The notes under the pieces: model-generated | Seen by the model: the letters and a program-made list of their open reading frames with translations, nothing else | Told to the model about the DNA's origin: nothing | Databases searched by the model: none | NCBI GenBank assembly: GCA_003443635.1 | Contig: CP031964.1 | Coordinates: forward strand, 3,256,321 to 3,320,320 | Source of the DNA: Flavobacteriaceae bacterium | GTDB lineage: Bacteria; Bacteroidota; Bacteroidia; Flavobacteriales; Flavobacteriaceae | Length of the DNA: 64,000 nucleotides | Direction of reading: 5' to 3' | In this document: piece by piece, positions 27,800 to 36,313 of the stretch | How positions within the stretch are numbered: the first letter of the stretch is position 1 | Layout of the letters: every line of letters starts with the position of its first letter | Made by a program: the position numbers and the translations under genes

Positions 27800-28231
27800 A
27801 TGAAATCACTAGTATTCTTATTTTGTTTATTTATTTCTATCTCTAGTTTTAGTCAATCTACAGAGCAACAGGATAAAGATAAAATTATTTCTATAATGAA
27901 GGCTCAAGAAAAAGCATGGTCAAACCATAATATTGAAGGTTTTATGAAAGGGTATTGGAAATCTGATTCTCTTAAATTTTATGGTAGCAGTGGCCTTACT
28001 TATGGGTGGAATAAAACATTATCAAATTATAAAAAAAGATATCCAACTAAAGATCATACAGGGGCATTAAATTTTAAAATTAATGATCTTTCTAAAATTA
28101 ACAATGATGTCTATTTTGTAATGGGAGAGTATCATCTTACTCGAAAGGTTGGCGATGCGAATGGTATTTTTATGATTATTTTTAAAAAGATTAACGGTGA
28201 ATGGAAAATTATTGCCGATACTTCAAGCTAA
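27800..28231 (+). CDS. Secreted NTF2-like/DUF4440 protein
   Basis: This 143-residue protein has a signal peptide (cleavage near SSFSQ) followed by one SnoaL/DUF4440-like cone. MKAQEKAWSNHNIEGFMKGY and VGDANGIFMIIFKKINGEW are the typical first helix and last strands of the fold. Such domains bind small hydrophobic ligands or act as isomerases or subunits; no catalytic residue can be named. It follows the fusion gene by 39 bp on the same strand and so is probably the fifth gene of the plus operon. A specific role in peptide or amino-acid breakdown is not evident. Confidence 0.8.
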   Translation: MKSLVFLFCLFISISSFSQSTEQQDKDKIISIMKAQEKAWSNHNIEGFMKGYWKSDSLKFYGSSGLTYGWNKTLSNYKKRYPTKDHTGALNFKINDLSKINNDVYFVMGEYHLTRKVGDANGIFMIIFKKINGEWKIIADTSS

Positions 28232-28256
28232 ATCCATAATTAATATTTTAGATACA

Positions 28257-28733
28257 ATGATTCCTATCGTTAGAAAAGCGACATTAAAAGATTTACCAAT
28301 TCTATTAGAGTTTGAACAAAGTTTAATTGAGGCAGAGCGACCAATGGACTCTAATATTAAAGAAAATCCTATAAGTTATTACGATATTTCGTTATTTATA
28401 AAAAATGATGATGCCGATGTATTTGTTGTAGAACTCAATAACGAAATTGTAGCTTCAGGTTACGCAAAAATTAAAGAAGACAGGCATTATTTCAAGCACG
28501 ATAAAATAGGATATTTAGGGTTTATGTTTGTCCCGGAACAACATCGCGGAAATGGCTATAATAAATTAATTATGGATGCATTATTAAAGTGGTGTAAATC
28601 GAGAGAAATCTATGAAGTTCGTCTCGATGTTTATGATAACAATCCTTCAGCAATCAAAGCTTATGAAAAAGTGGGTATGAAAAAATACCTCATCAATATG
28701 AGTTTAAATATTAAAGGTCTAGATTTAAAATAA
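28257..28733 (+). CDS. GNAT-family N-acetyltransferase
   Basis: From the ATG at 28257 the protein has 158 residues (MIPIVRKATLKDLP). An in-frame ATG at 28197 would overlap the preceding gene by 35 bp and adds an unconserved tail. The acetyl-CoA loop is FVPEQHRGNGYNKLIM (the R/Q-x-x-G-x-G/A type), followed by LDVYDNNPSAIKAYEKVGM, both diagnostic of GNAT. The substrate is unknown. It is the last gene of the plus operon and stops only 2 bp from the stop codon of the convergent M24 gene. An amine or amino-acid intermediate would be a reasonable but untested substrate. Confidence 0.85.
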   Translation: MIPIVRKATLKDLPILLEFEQSLIEAERPMDSNIKENPISYYDISLFIKNDDADVFVVELNNEIVASGYAKIKEDRHYFKHDKIGYLGFMFVPEQHRGNGYNKLIMDALLKWCKSREIYEVRLDVYDNNPSAIKAYEKVGMKKYLINMSLNIKGLDLK

Positions 28734-28735
28734 AA

Positions 28736-29959
28736 TCAATCTTTTGAAATTCCAAATGGATCCTCAATAGTATAAGCTGGTTCAGTAAACCATTTAGGCC
28801 CATTTTCAGTCATATAAATGTGATCTTCTAATCGAATACCAAATTTATCAGGCACGCATATCATCGGTTCATTACTAAAACACATTCCGGGAGTTAAAAT
28901 TGTATTATCATTTCTAACAATATAAGGCCATTCATGAATATTTAGACCAATTCCGTGCCCTGTACGATGAGGCAATCCCGGTAATTTATAATCAGGACCT
29001 AATCCATTTGCTTCTAAAACTTTTCGAGATGCAACATCAATAGAAGCACATGTGCTTCCTAACTGAGCTGCATTAAAAGCTGCTTGCTGTGTTTCTTTTT
29101 CTAAATCCCATATATTTCTTTGTTCTTCATTAATCTCCCCATAAACATAAGTACGAGTAATGTCCGAAATATAATCATGGAGCACACAACCTGTATCTAC
29201 TAAAACAATTTCATTTTCTTCTAAATTTTTAGGGGTTTTCACACCATGAGGAAATGAAGAATCTACTCCAAACAGTACAATACAAAAATATGACCCGGAA
29301 GGAATTCCGTATTTAATATGCGCTTGGTGAATAAAGTCGACAACTTCTTTTGAGCTAATACCTACTCTCATTATTCTTGCTGCTGCTTTCTGAACTTCCA
29401 TTGTAATATCCATTGCAGCTTGCATAATAGCAATTTCTGCATCAGATTTTATCATTCTACAACCAGCTGTGATGTCTTTAGCATTAATTAACTGATAAGC
29501 AGATGCATATTGACTAATTCCGTCAGTGATAAAAAAAGGTGTGGATTCATCAATACCAATGGTTCCTGAATTTATATTTTTTTCTTCTAATAACGTAACA
29601 AATAACTCATAAGGGCTCTGATGTTCTTCCCAGCAATGCACCTCGCCTTTAACACCCATAAAATCTAAAATAGTCCCTTCTTCAAATTGTGGTGCTATAT
29701 AATCTACTTCTTTATTTGGCAATACTAAAGCACCTACCATACGTTCACTACCATTCCATTTAGTACCTGTAAAATAGAATAAATTTGTTCCTGCATGAAG
29801 ATACATAGCAGCAATATTTTGCGCTTTCATTAATGTAGAAGCTTTTTCAATTCGTTGTTGAAATTCTTCTTTTTGAATAGGTTTTACTAAATGTGCAACT
29901 GGTTTAATTTTTTCTAACTCTTGTTCTATACTAGAACCTCCTATTCCTAATGTATCCAT
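28736..29959 (-). CDS. M24-family X-Pro peptidase (prolidase-like)
   Basis: This 407-residue cytosolic protein has a creatinase-type N-terminal domain and a pita-bread C-terminal domain. The five metal ligands are visible: D in VDTGCVLHDYISD and its second D, H in RTGHGIGLNIHE, E in FSNEPMI and E in IRLEDHIYM. Members cleave X-Pro dipeptides or N-terminal X-Pro bonds. It is the last gene of the minus operon, following a longer M24 enzyme by 21 bp. Having both forms suggests separate handling of dipeptides and longer peptides rich in Pro or Hyp. Confidence 0.9.
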   Translation of the reverse strand: MDTLGIGGSSIEQELEKIKPVAHLVKPIQKEEFQQRIEKASTLMKAQNIAAMYLHAGTNLFYFTGTKWNGSERMVGALVLPNKEVDYIAPQFEEGTILDFMGVKGEVHCWEEHQSPYELFVTLLEEKNINSGTIGIDESTPFFITDGISQYASAYQLINAKDITAGCRMIKSDAEIAIMQAAMDITMEVQKAAARIMRVGISSKEVVDFIHQAHIKYGIPSGSYFCIVLFGVDSSFPHGVKTPKNLEENEIVLVDTGCVLHDYISDITRTYVYGEINEEQRNIWDLEKETQQAAFNAAQLGSTCASIDVASRKVLEANGLGPDYKLPGLPHRTGHGIGLNIHEWPYIVRNDNTILTPGMCFSNEPMICVPDKFGIRLEDHIYMTENGPKWFTEPAYTIEDPFGISKD

Positions 29960-29980
29960 TCTTTATTCTTATTATTTATT

Positions 29981-31765
29981 TTATAATTTTTCACACATTA
30001 CTTTCAACCAATCTTTTTCTTCATTATCTAACAATGGAGATAATTGATTGTATACCATTTTATGATAAGAGTTAAACCAATTTTTTTCAGAATCTGATAA
30101 TAACGATTTATTAATTAATTGCCTATCTATTGGGAATAAAGTAATTGGACTATAACCTATAAATTCGCCAAATTCTGTTTGTTGTTTTACTGATGAAACC
30201 ACTACATTTTCAATACGAATACCAAATGCATCCTTTTTATAACAACCAGGTTCTATTGTTGTTAATTGATTTGGTAAATGCTCTGTATTCCCCCTATGTG
30301 TTGTCATACTTGATGCAAAGCCTTGAGCTGGTTCATGTACCATTCCAAAACTTCCTATGCCATGCCCTGTACCATGAGGGTAATTTAACCCTTGTTTCCA
30401 TAAGTGCAATCGTGCAAAAGCATCGATTTGCATGCCTACGGTTCCTTTAGGGAATTGTAATTGCTCCAATTCTATATACCCTTTTAAAACCAAAGTGTAT
30501 GCTGTTTTTAAATGTTCAGATGGAATGCCTCCCAACCATACCGTACGTGTAATATCTGTAGTTCCATCTTTATATTGTGCTCCACTATCAATTAACAATA
30601 TGCCTTCATTCTTAACCATAGCAGAACCTTTTTCAGGTGCCGTATAATGTATAATTGCTCCATTACCCTTATAACCTACAATAGCTGCAAAAGATTCTTC
30701 TGTATAATGATCTTGTTGCTTTCTAAAATCTTCCAGTTTTCTGCCAATTTCATATTCTGAAATCGTTCTCTTTTCAAGTTCTTTTTCTAACCAAATAAAA
30801 AACTTAGTAAGCGCTACACCATCTTTTACCATACAATGTTTCGCTCCATCAATTTCTGTATCGTTTTTAATCGCTTTAAGTTCTTTTACAATCGAATTTT
30901 GAAATACAAATTCACTTTGAACATTAGAATAAACAGCATAATTTAAAGAAGAAGCATCTGTAATAATCTTTTTATTTTCTTCTATCTTTTCTAATTCAGA
31001 AATTGCTATGCTATAGTCAACTATTTCAATATTAAGTTTTAAAAACGTATCAATCGCAATAGAAGAAAATCTATTTCTATCACAAAATAACCTTGTATGT
31101 GTTTTTCCTACTAAAGCATAAGCAGTTACCAGAGGTGTAAAATCTATATCTTGAGAACGAATGTTAAATAGCCATGCAATTTCGTCTAAGCTTGAAAATA
31201 AATAATAATCTGCTCTCGAGTTTAAAATTTCGTTTTGAACTTTTTTTACTTTAGAAATCGTTGTTTCTCCACTAAATTCTAATGGATGAATGTCAACTAA
31301 AAAATTAGGTAGATTAGGTCTATTGGCCCAAATTTCGCTAGCCAAAGCTGTTGTATTTTCAAGTTGGATATGTTTAGATTTAGCAATATTCTTAATATAA
31401 TCTATTTGAGCTTTAGAAAATTGCAAAAAATCCACTCCTATAACAGCTTTTTCTTTTAGATTGTCGCATAGCCATTGTACATGCTCAGGAGCATGAGGAA
31501 TTGATTGTTTATGTAAGTTTATATTATAATCTTTACACTCATCTTCAAATTGTAAAAAATAACGTGAATCTGTCCATAGCGCCGCTTCATCATGTGTTAA
31601 AACAAATATTCCTGCAGACCCTGTAAATCCAGAAAAGTATTCTCTTACTTTCCAATGCTCAGCGACGTATTCTGATTGATGAGGGTCTGTGGATGGAATG
31701 ATAATAGCATCTAAATTATATTTAGACATACTCTCGCGAAGGTTATCTAGCCTTTTATTAATCAT
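29981..31765 (-). CDS. Aminopeptidase P (M24B, long three-domain form)
   Basis: This 594-residue protein has the length and three-domain plan of eukaryotic-type cytosolic aminopeptidase P (XPNPEP1-like). The first creatinase domain starts with IIIPSTDPHQSEYVAEHW. The catalytic domain shows DSGAQYKDGTTDITRT (two Asp ligands), HGTGHGIGSFGMVHE, TIEPGCYK and GIRIENVVV. It removes N-terminal residues that precede proline. There is no signal peptide, so it acts on imported peptides. It lies 6 bp downstream of the D-amino-acid oxidase gene within the minus operon. The family call is strong. Confidence 0.93.
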   Translation of the reverse strand: MINKRLDNLRESMSKYNLDAIIIPSTDPHQSEYVAEHWKVREYFSGFTGSAGIFVLTHDEAALWTDSRYFLQFEDECKDYNINLHKQSIPHAPEHVQWLCDNLKEKAVIGVDFLQFSKAQIDYIKNIAKSKHIQLENTTALASEIWANRPNLPNFLVDIHPLEFSGETTISKVKKVQNEILNSRADYYLFSSLDEIAWLFNIRSQDIDFTPLVTAYALVGKTHTRLFCDRNRFSSIAIDTFLKLNIEIVDYSIAISELEKIEENKKIITDASSLNYAVYSNVQSEFVFQNSIVKELKAIKNDTEIDGAKHCMVKDGVALTKFFIWLEKELEKRTISEYEIGRKLEDFRKQQDHYTEESFAAIVGYKGNGAIIHYTAPEKGSAMVKNEGILLIDSGAQYKDGTTDITRTVWLGGIPSEHLKTAYTLVLKGYIELEQLQFPKGTVGMQIDAFARLHLWKQGLNYPHGTGHGIGSFGMVHEPAQGFASSMTTHRGNTEHLPNQLTTIEPGCYKKDAFGIRIENVVVSSVKQQTEFGEFIGYSPITLFPIDRQLINKSLLSDSEKNWFNSYHKMVYNQLSPLLDNEEKDWLKVMCEKL

Positions 31766-31771
31766 TTGTAA

Positions 31772-33019
31772 TTAAAATTTTCTGTTTGGATGGAATGGAT
31801 TTAAATCTAATGACGGTTTTTTATTAGAAATAATTTCTGAAACTAATTTTCCTGTTGAGGGTCCTAAACTCCATCCCATCATTGCATGACCAGAAGCTAT
31901 TGTTAAATTTTTATATGTATCTGTTCTACCTATGTATGGCAAACCATCTGGAGAACATGGTCTTAATCCACAATCTGCCATATCAATTTCAGATTGCTCA
32001 ATTATTAATCCTTTATAATAAGCTTCAGAAGCTTTTGCAATGGCACGAACTCTATTTATATTAATATTGTGGTTAATACCTCCTATTTCCATAGTCCCTG
32101 CAAATCGTGTAAAACCATTCATAGGGGTTACAGCAACCTTTGCTTCAATTAATATCGCTGGTGTTTGGATCCCTGTATGTCTTTCGACATTAATACGATA
32201 ACCTTTTCCAGCTTGAATAGGGATTTTTAAATCTAACTTTTTAGCAAGCAAAGAGCTCCAAGAACCAGCTGCTAACACAACCTCATCTGCAGTTAACGTT
32301 CTTTCAGAAGTTTTAATCTCAGTAATTTCATCTCCTGTTGTTTTAATATCTTTCACTTCTTCATTTGTAAAAAACGTAACGCCTTGAGATTTTAAAAATG
32401 TATACATTTTATCCATAAACTCATGAGGGGTCATGTGAGCATCTGAATCGTAATAAATAGCACCTTTGATATTTAAATCAATATTGGGTTCGTATTTCTT
32501 GACCTCTCTTTTGGTTAAGTGCTTTACATTTAATCCTTCAGAGATTCCGCGTTGTCCAACCTCCCATTCTTCTCCTCCAGCTTCTTCTGTTTGATAATAC
32601 ATTAATAATCCTTTACGATCAAAGTGAAAATCAAATTCATCTGATGCCTTTAATGATTCATATAAATCTCTACCTAAAAGATTAATATCTTTTATCACAG
32701 GAATTGCTTTTTCTACTTTATGTTTTTTAGCAGATTTTTTAAAAGCCCAAGACCATTGTAAAAAATCTTTATTTAAACGAGGTTTTACATAAAAAGGACT
32801 GGACGAATCGAACATCCACTTTATGCCTTTTGTAATCATTCCTGGAGCTGCTAAAGGAACAAAATGGCTAGGCGTAATGTATCCTGCGTTAACAAAAGAT
32901 GCGCCCTTAGTAATATCAGATTTATCAATAACAATAACTTCGTGTCCTTCTTTTTGAAGGTAATATGCAGAACATAATCCTATAATTCCACCACCTATTA
33001 TAACTGTTTTTTTATTCAC
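31772..33019 (-). CDS. FAD-dependent D-amino-acid oxidase/dehydrogenase; likely cis-4-hydroxy-D-proline oxidase
   Basis: This 415-residue DAAO-superfamily flavoprotein has the FAD-binding GGGIIGLCSAYYLQKEG loop at its N-terminus, and LRPCSPDGLPYIGRT and SGHAMMGWSLGPSTGK near the C-terminus. The family oxidises D-amino acids at the inner membrane face or in the cytosol. It is encoded four bases from an S9 peptidase gene and in the same operon as 4-hydroxyproline 2-epimerase, a DapA-like deaminase and an aldehyde dehydrogenase. The expected substrate is therefore cis-4-hydroxy-D-proline, giving delta1-pyrroline-4-hydroxy-2-carboxylate. The substrate call is from context plus known Lhp pathways. 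Confidence 0.85.
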   Translation of the reverse strand: MNKKTVIIGGGIIGLCSAYYLQKEGHEVIVIDKSDITKGASFVNAGYITPSHFVPLAAPGMITKGIKWMFDSSSPFYVKPRLNKDFLQWSWAFKKSAKKHKVEKAIPVIKDINLLGRDLYESLKASDEFDFHFDRKGLLMYYQTEEAGGEEWEVGQRGISEGLNVKHLTKREVKKYEPNIDLNIKGAIYYDSDAHMTPHEFMDKMYTFLKSQGVTFFTNEEVKDIKTTGDEITEIKTSERTLTADEVVLAAGSWSSLLAKKLDLKIPIQAGKGYRINVERHTGIQTPAILIEAKVAVTPMNGFTRFAGTMEIGGINHNININRVRAIAKASEAYYKGLIIEQSEIDMADCGLRPCSPDGLPYIGRTDTYKNLTIASGHAMMGWSLGPSTGKLVSEIISNKKPSLDLNPFHPNRKF

Positions 33020-33022
33020 AAA

Positions 33023-35293
33023 TTATTCCCATTTAAAATCCCAAATAGGAGTATTGCCTCCTAAATGTTCTACAAAGTAATTCCATCGCTTTTTTGTAAA
33101 GTAACTTCTATGTTTTCCTTGATAGCCATGCCTTTGGCTAGGGAGAATCAATAAGTCAAATTCTTTATCTGCATTTACCAATGCTTCGGCTAATTTAAAA
33201 GTTGCTGATGGATTTACATTATCGTCTATGCCTCCATGAACTAATAATAATTTCCCTTTTAAATGATTAGCCTTTGTTATGCTCGATACTTCTTGATAAG
33301 ACTCATCAACTGGCCAACCCATGTACATTTCTGGCCACCACGCTTTTTCCATTCTAAAATCGTGATCTGCCGAACTTGCCACCCCTACCTTATAAAAATC
33401 CGGGAAATTAAGCAGAGCTTGCCCTGTATCAAATCCTCCAGCAGAATGTCCAAAAATACCAACTCGATCTGTATCTATCCAACTGTATTTATTTCCTAAA
33501 TGCTTTATTGCTAAAATATGATCTTGCAGGTTGTTTCCCATATTTTTATACGAATGGTCATGAAACTCTTTTGAACGTCCCGAAGTTCCCAAACCATCCG
33601 CCATCATTACTATAAATCCTAATTCAGCTAATGATTGATTAAAAAAACCTCTGTCAAACGATTTAGGAAACATTTGAGTATGTGGTCCCGTATAAGTATG
33701 ATCTATAATTGGATATGATTTTGTTGGGTCAAAATTTGTAGGCTTCCAAATTGCACCATATATGGTCGTTTTTCCATCTTTGGCAGTAAGTTCAAATACT
33801 TCTGGAGCCTTCCAGCCTTTTGAAATAGCTTCAGATACATCTGCAGTAGTTAATTCTGCTATAATTTTACCTGATTTTGATTCTCTTAAAACTGTTTGTG
33901 TTGGAATATTAATTGTAGAATAATTGTCTACAAAATAACGCCCATCTTCGGAAAAATCAACATTATGGTGTGTATTTTCTGGAGTTAATAATGTTAATTC
34001 TCCTTTTAAATTTACCTTATATACTTGTTGGTGATATGGATTATTTCCTACTTCTTTTCCTGATGCTAAAAAATAAATAGTTTCATTCTTTTCATCAATA
34101 TATTCAATACTATTTATATAAAAATCACCATTGGTTACAGGAGTCGTTACTTTAGTTTTTGTATTTACAACATACATCTGTCTCCAACCACTTCTTTCTG
34201 ACAAGAATAAAATTTTATCTGTACCTCCAATCTGTCTAAATTCAAAATTATCAATATTTGTATTACTGGTTTCTAAAATTAATGGCGTTTTAGTATTCGT
34301 GTTAAGATTCACTTCTAAAACATGTTCTTTTTGAAATCCTCTTTCTGCATAATTTGCAATTACTATTCCCGGTTTTTCAGTTGACTGTATCGTTACTGCA
34401 TTAATATGAGTGTTCTTGGGAAGGTTAGCTTTTACTTCTTTTTTAGTATCTACATTAAAAAATACAGGTTGGGTATGCACCATGTTTTTATCTCCTGGTG
34501 AACCTCGATAATACGATAGTAATTTTGGCTTGTATAATGAATCTATACTCCAATCTAATAAGTACATTTTTTCTGCATTTTGCAGGTCTACAACACTAGT
34601 AGATATCCATTTAGAATCTTCTGACCAGTTTGCAAAAAAATGCTTTGGACGCTCTCCGTTTTCACCTTCCATTTTATCATACCATCCATACCATGATGCA
34701 TATTCATAACCTCTTTTACCATCAAAAGTTAATTGATGTTCTTCTTCATTTTCTGTAGATTTTATATACAAGTTGTATGCTTTCACATAAGCTATCCATT
34801 TTCCGTCAGGTGATTTACTTTCAAAAAGATTTTGAGCTTCTCTCTCATTCTCTTCTTTAAGTTTAATAGTATACGTTTTTAAATTTAACGTATAATTTTT
34901 TCTATTACTTCTAAACGTAATTGTATTCTTTTCTGCTTTTTCAATATTAGAAAGAGATAGATCATTTGCTTTAATTTGAGTATTAGAAATTTTACTTAAA
35001 GCATCTGCAAGTTTTTGATGATCAAATAACAACTGTACTTTTCTATTTTTAAAAGCAACTGTTTTATAGGTCTTAGTTTCCTTTGTATAATCAATAAACC
35101 AAATCCCTGAATTGTCATCAAACCAATTTACATTGGTGTTTAAATTAAAAGCTGTTTTATTATTGTAATTATTAAACATAAAACTCACAGCTCTTTTATA
35201 ATCTTCTTGTGTTAAATTTTGTGCTTTAATGGAAATTATCCCTAAACACATTATAACTATTAAGCTATAGATTTTCTTCATTTGTTCTTTCAT
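33023..35293 (-). CDS. Secreted S9 dipeptidyl-peptidase IV-like protein
   Basis: This 756-residue protein has a signal peptide; the second ATG at 35281 (MKKIYSLIVIMCLG) may be the true start. Residues ~90-500 form the DPPIV-type beta-propeller, and the C-terminal 250 residues form the hydrolase. The catalytic triad is visible as Ser in GIFGHSAGGFD, Asp in HGGIDDNVNP and His in LPSQRHGYQ. It should release X-Pro dipeptides in the periplasm. It lies between the epimerase and oxidase genes with gaps of 9 and 3 bp, so peptide cleavage and hydroxyproline breakdown are transcribed together. Confidence 0.92.
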   Translation of the reverse strand: MKEQMKKIYSLIVIMCLGIISIKAQNLTQEDYKRAVSFMFNNYNNKTAFNLNTNVNWFDDNSGIWFIDYTKETKTYKTVAFKNRKVQLLFDHQKLADALSKISNTQIKANDLSLSNIEKAEKNTITFRSNRKNYTLNLKTYTIKLKEENEREAQNLFESKSPDGKWIAYVKAYNLYIKSTENEEEHQLTFDGKRGYEYASWYGWYDKMEGENGERPKHFFANWSEDSKWISTSVVDLQNAEKMYLLDWSIDSLYKPKLLSYYRGSPGDKNMVHTQPVFFNVDTKKEVKANLPKNTHINAVTIQSTEKPGIVIANYAERGFQKEHVLEVNLNTNTKTPLILETSNTNIDNFEFRQIGGTDKILFLSERSGWRQMYVVNTKTKVTTPVTNGDFYINSIEYIDEKNETIYFLASGKEVGNNPYHQQVYKVNLKGELTLLTPENTHHNVDFSEDGRYFVDNYSTINIPTQTVLRESKSGKIIAELTTADVSEAISKGWKAPEVFELTAKDGKTTIYGAIWKPTNFDPTKSYPIIDHTYTGPHTQMFPKSFDRGFFNQSLAELGFIVMMADGLGTSGRSKEFHDHSYKNMGNNLQDHILAIKHLGNKYSWIDTDRVGIFGHSAGGFDTGQALLNFPDFYKVGVASSADHDFRMEKAWWPEMYMGWPVDESYQEVSSITKANHLKGKLLLVHGGIDDNVNPSATFKLAEALVNADKEFDLLILPSQRHGYQGKHRSYFTKKRWNYFVEHLGGNTPIWDFKWE

Positions 35294-35302
35294 TTCATGT
35301 TA

Positions 35303-36313
35303 TTAAATTACCTGAAAACCATGAGCATACGGATCATCTTCATCATCAATTATGATATTATTATAACCGTATATTTTAGCCCATCCTTTTATGCTTGGAA
35401 TAACAGCAACTTTACCATCCAAAGTTGTTACTTCTTCCACACATCCAATAAATTTACTCCCTATAAAACTTTCATGAATATAATCTTCCTTTTCTTTAAG
35501 CTTTCCTTTCGCATATAATTGTGCTAATCGTGCTGAAGTTCCTGTTCCACAAGGGGAGCGGTCAATAGCTTTATCGCCGTAAAACACAGCATTTCTTCCT
35601 GAAGATGTTGGATCTATAGGATCTCCACTCCATAGCATATGAGACACATCTCGTATCGTTTCATTTTCCGGATGAATAAACATATCTGGGTATTTTTGGT
35701 TAATTCTATCTCTAACTACCTGAGAATATTGCACAATTTTACTTGCGGTGAAATCATGCATTCCCGAAAAATTTTCTTGCGGATCTACAATCGCATAATA
35801 ATTGCCTCCGTAAGCAACATCAAATGTTATCTCTCCTAACTCAGGGCAGTCTACTGTCAACCCTTCGGCAGCTAAATAACTTTTCACATTGGTCAATTTT
35901 ACCCAATCTACTTTTTTCCCGGTTTGTTGATATTCAATCTGAACCAATCCTGCCGGAGCTTCCATTCTAATTTTCCCGGGAGTCTTAGGTGTTATCAAAC
36001 CTTCTTCTATGGCAATGGTAATAGTACCTATAGTACCATGTCCACACATGGGTAAACATCCTGAAGTTTCTATAAATAGTATTGCAAAATCATTTTCAGG
36101 GTCATGTGGTTCATATAAAATAGAACCACTCATCATATCATGACCCCGAGGTTCAAACATTAAGCCTTTACGAATCCAATCGTATTCTTTTAAAAAATGT
36201 TGGCGCTTTTCACTCATATCAGCACCTTTTAAATTTGGTCCGCCACCGGCAACAACTCTTACCGGATTACCGCAAGTATGTGCATCAACACAAAAAAATG
36301 TTTTTCTACTCAT
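35303..36313 (-). CDS. 4-hydroxyproline 2-epimerase (proline racemase superfamily)
   Basis: This 336-residue cytosolic, cofactor-free epimerase has both catalytic cysteines: C90 in LPMCGHGTIG and C255 in DRSPCGTGTS. A Cys/Cys pair marks racemases and epimerases, in contrast to the Cys/Thr dehydratase at 21665. Neighbouring genes encode the oxidase, deaminase and semialdehyde dehydrogenase of the trans-4-hydroxy-L-proline pathway. The reaction is therefore most likely trans-4-hydroxy-L-proline to cis-4-hydroxy-D-proline rather than proline racemisation. The start overlaps the DUF885 gene stop by 8 bp, indicating coupling. Confidence 0.9.
   Translation of the reverse strand: MSRKTFFCVDAHTCGNPVRVVAGGGPNLKGADMSEKRQHFLKEYDWIRKGLMFEPRGHDMMSGSILYEPHDPENDFAILFIETSGCLPMCGHGTIGTITIAIEEGLITPKTPGKIRMEAPAGLVQIEYQQTGKKVDWVKLTNVKSYLAAEGLTVDCPELGEITFDVAYGGNYYAIVDPQENFSGMHDFTASKIVQYSQVVRDRINQKYPDMFIHPENETIRDVSHMLWSGDPIDPTSSGRNAVFYGDKAIDRSPCGTGTSARLAQLYAKGKLKEKEDYIHESFIGSKFIGCVEEVTTLDGKVAVIPSIKGWAKIYGYNNIIIDDEDDPYAHGFQVI

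Noticed and set aside
28197..28256. Upstream start of the GNAT gene
   Set aside because: It would overlap the preceding gene in another frame, and the conserved fold begins at the ATG at 28257.
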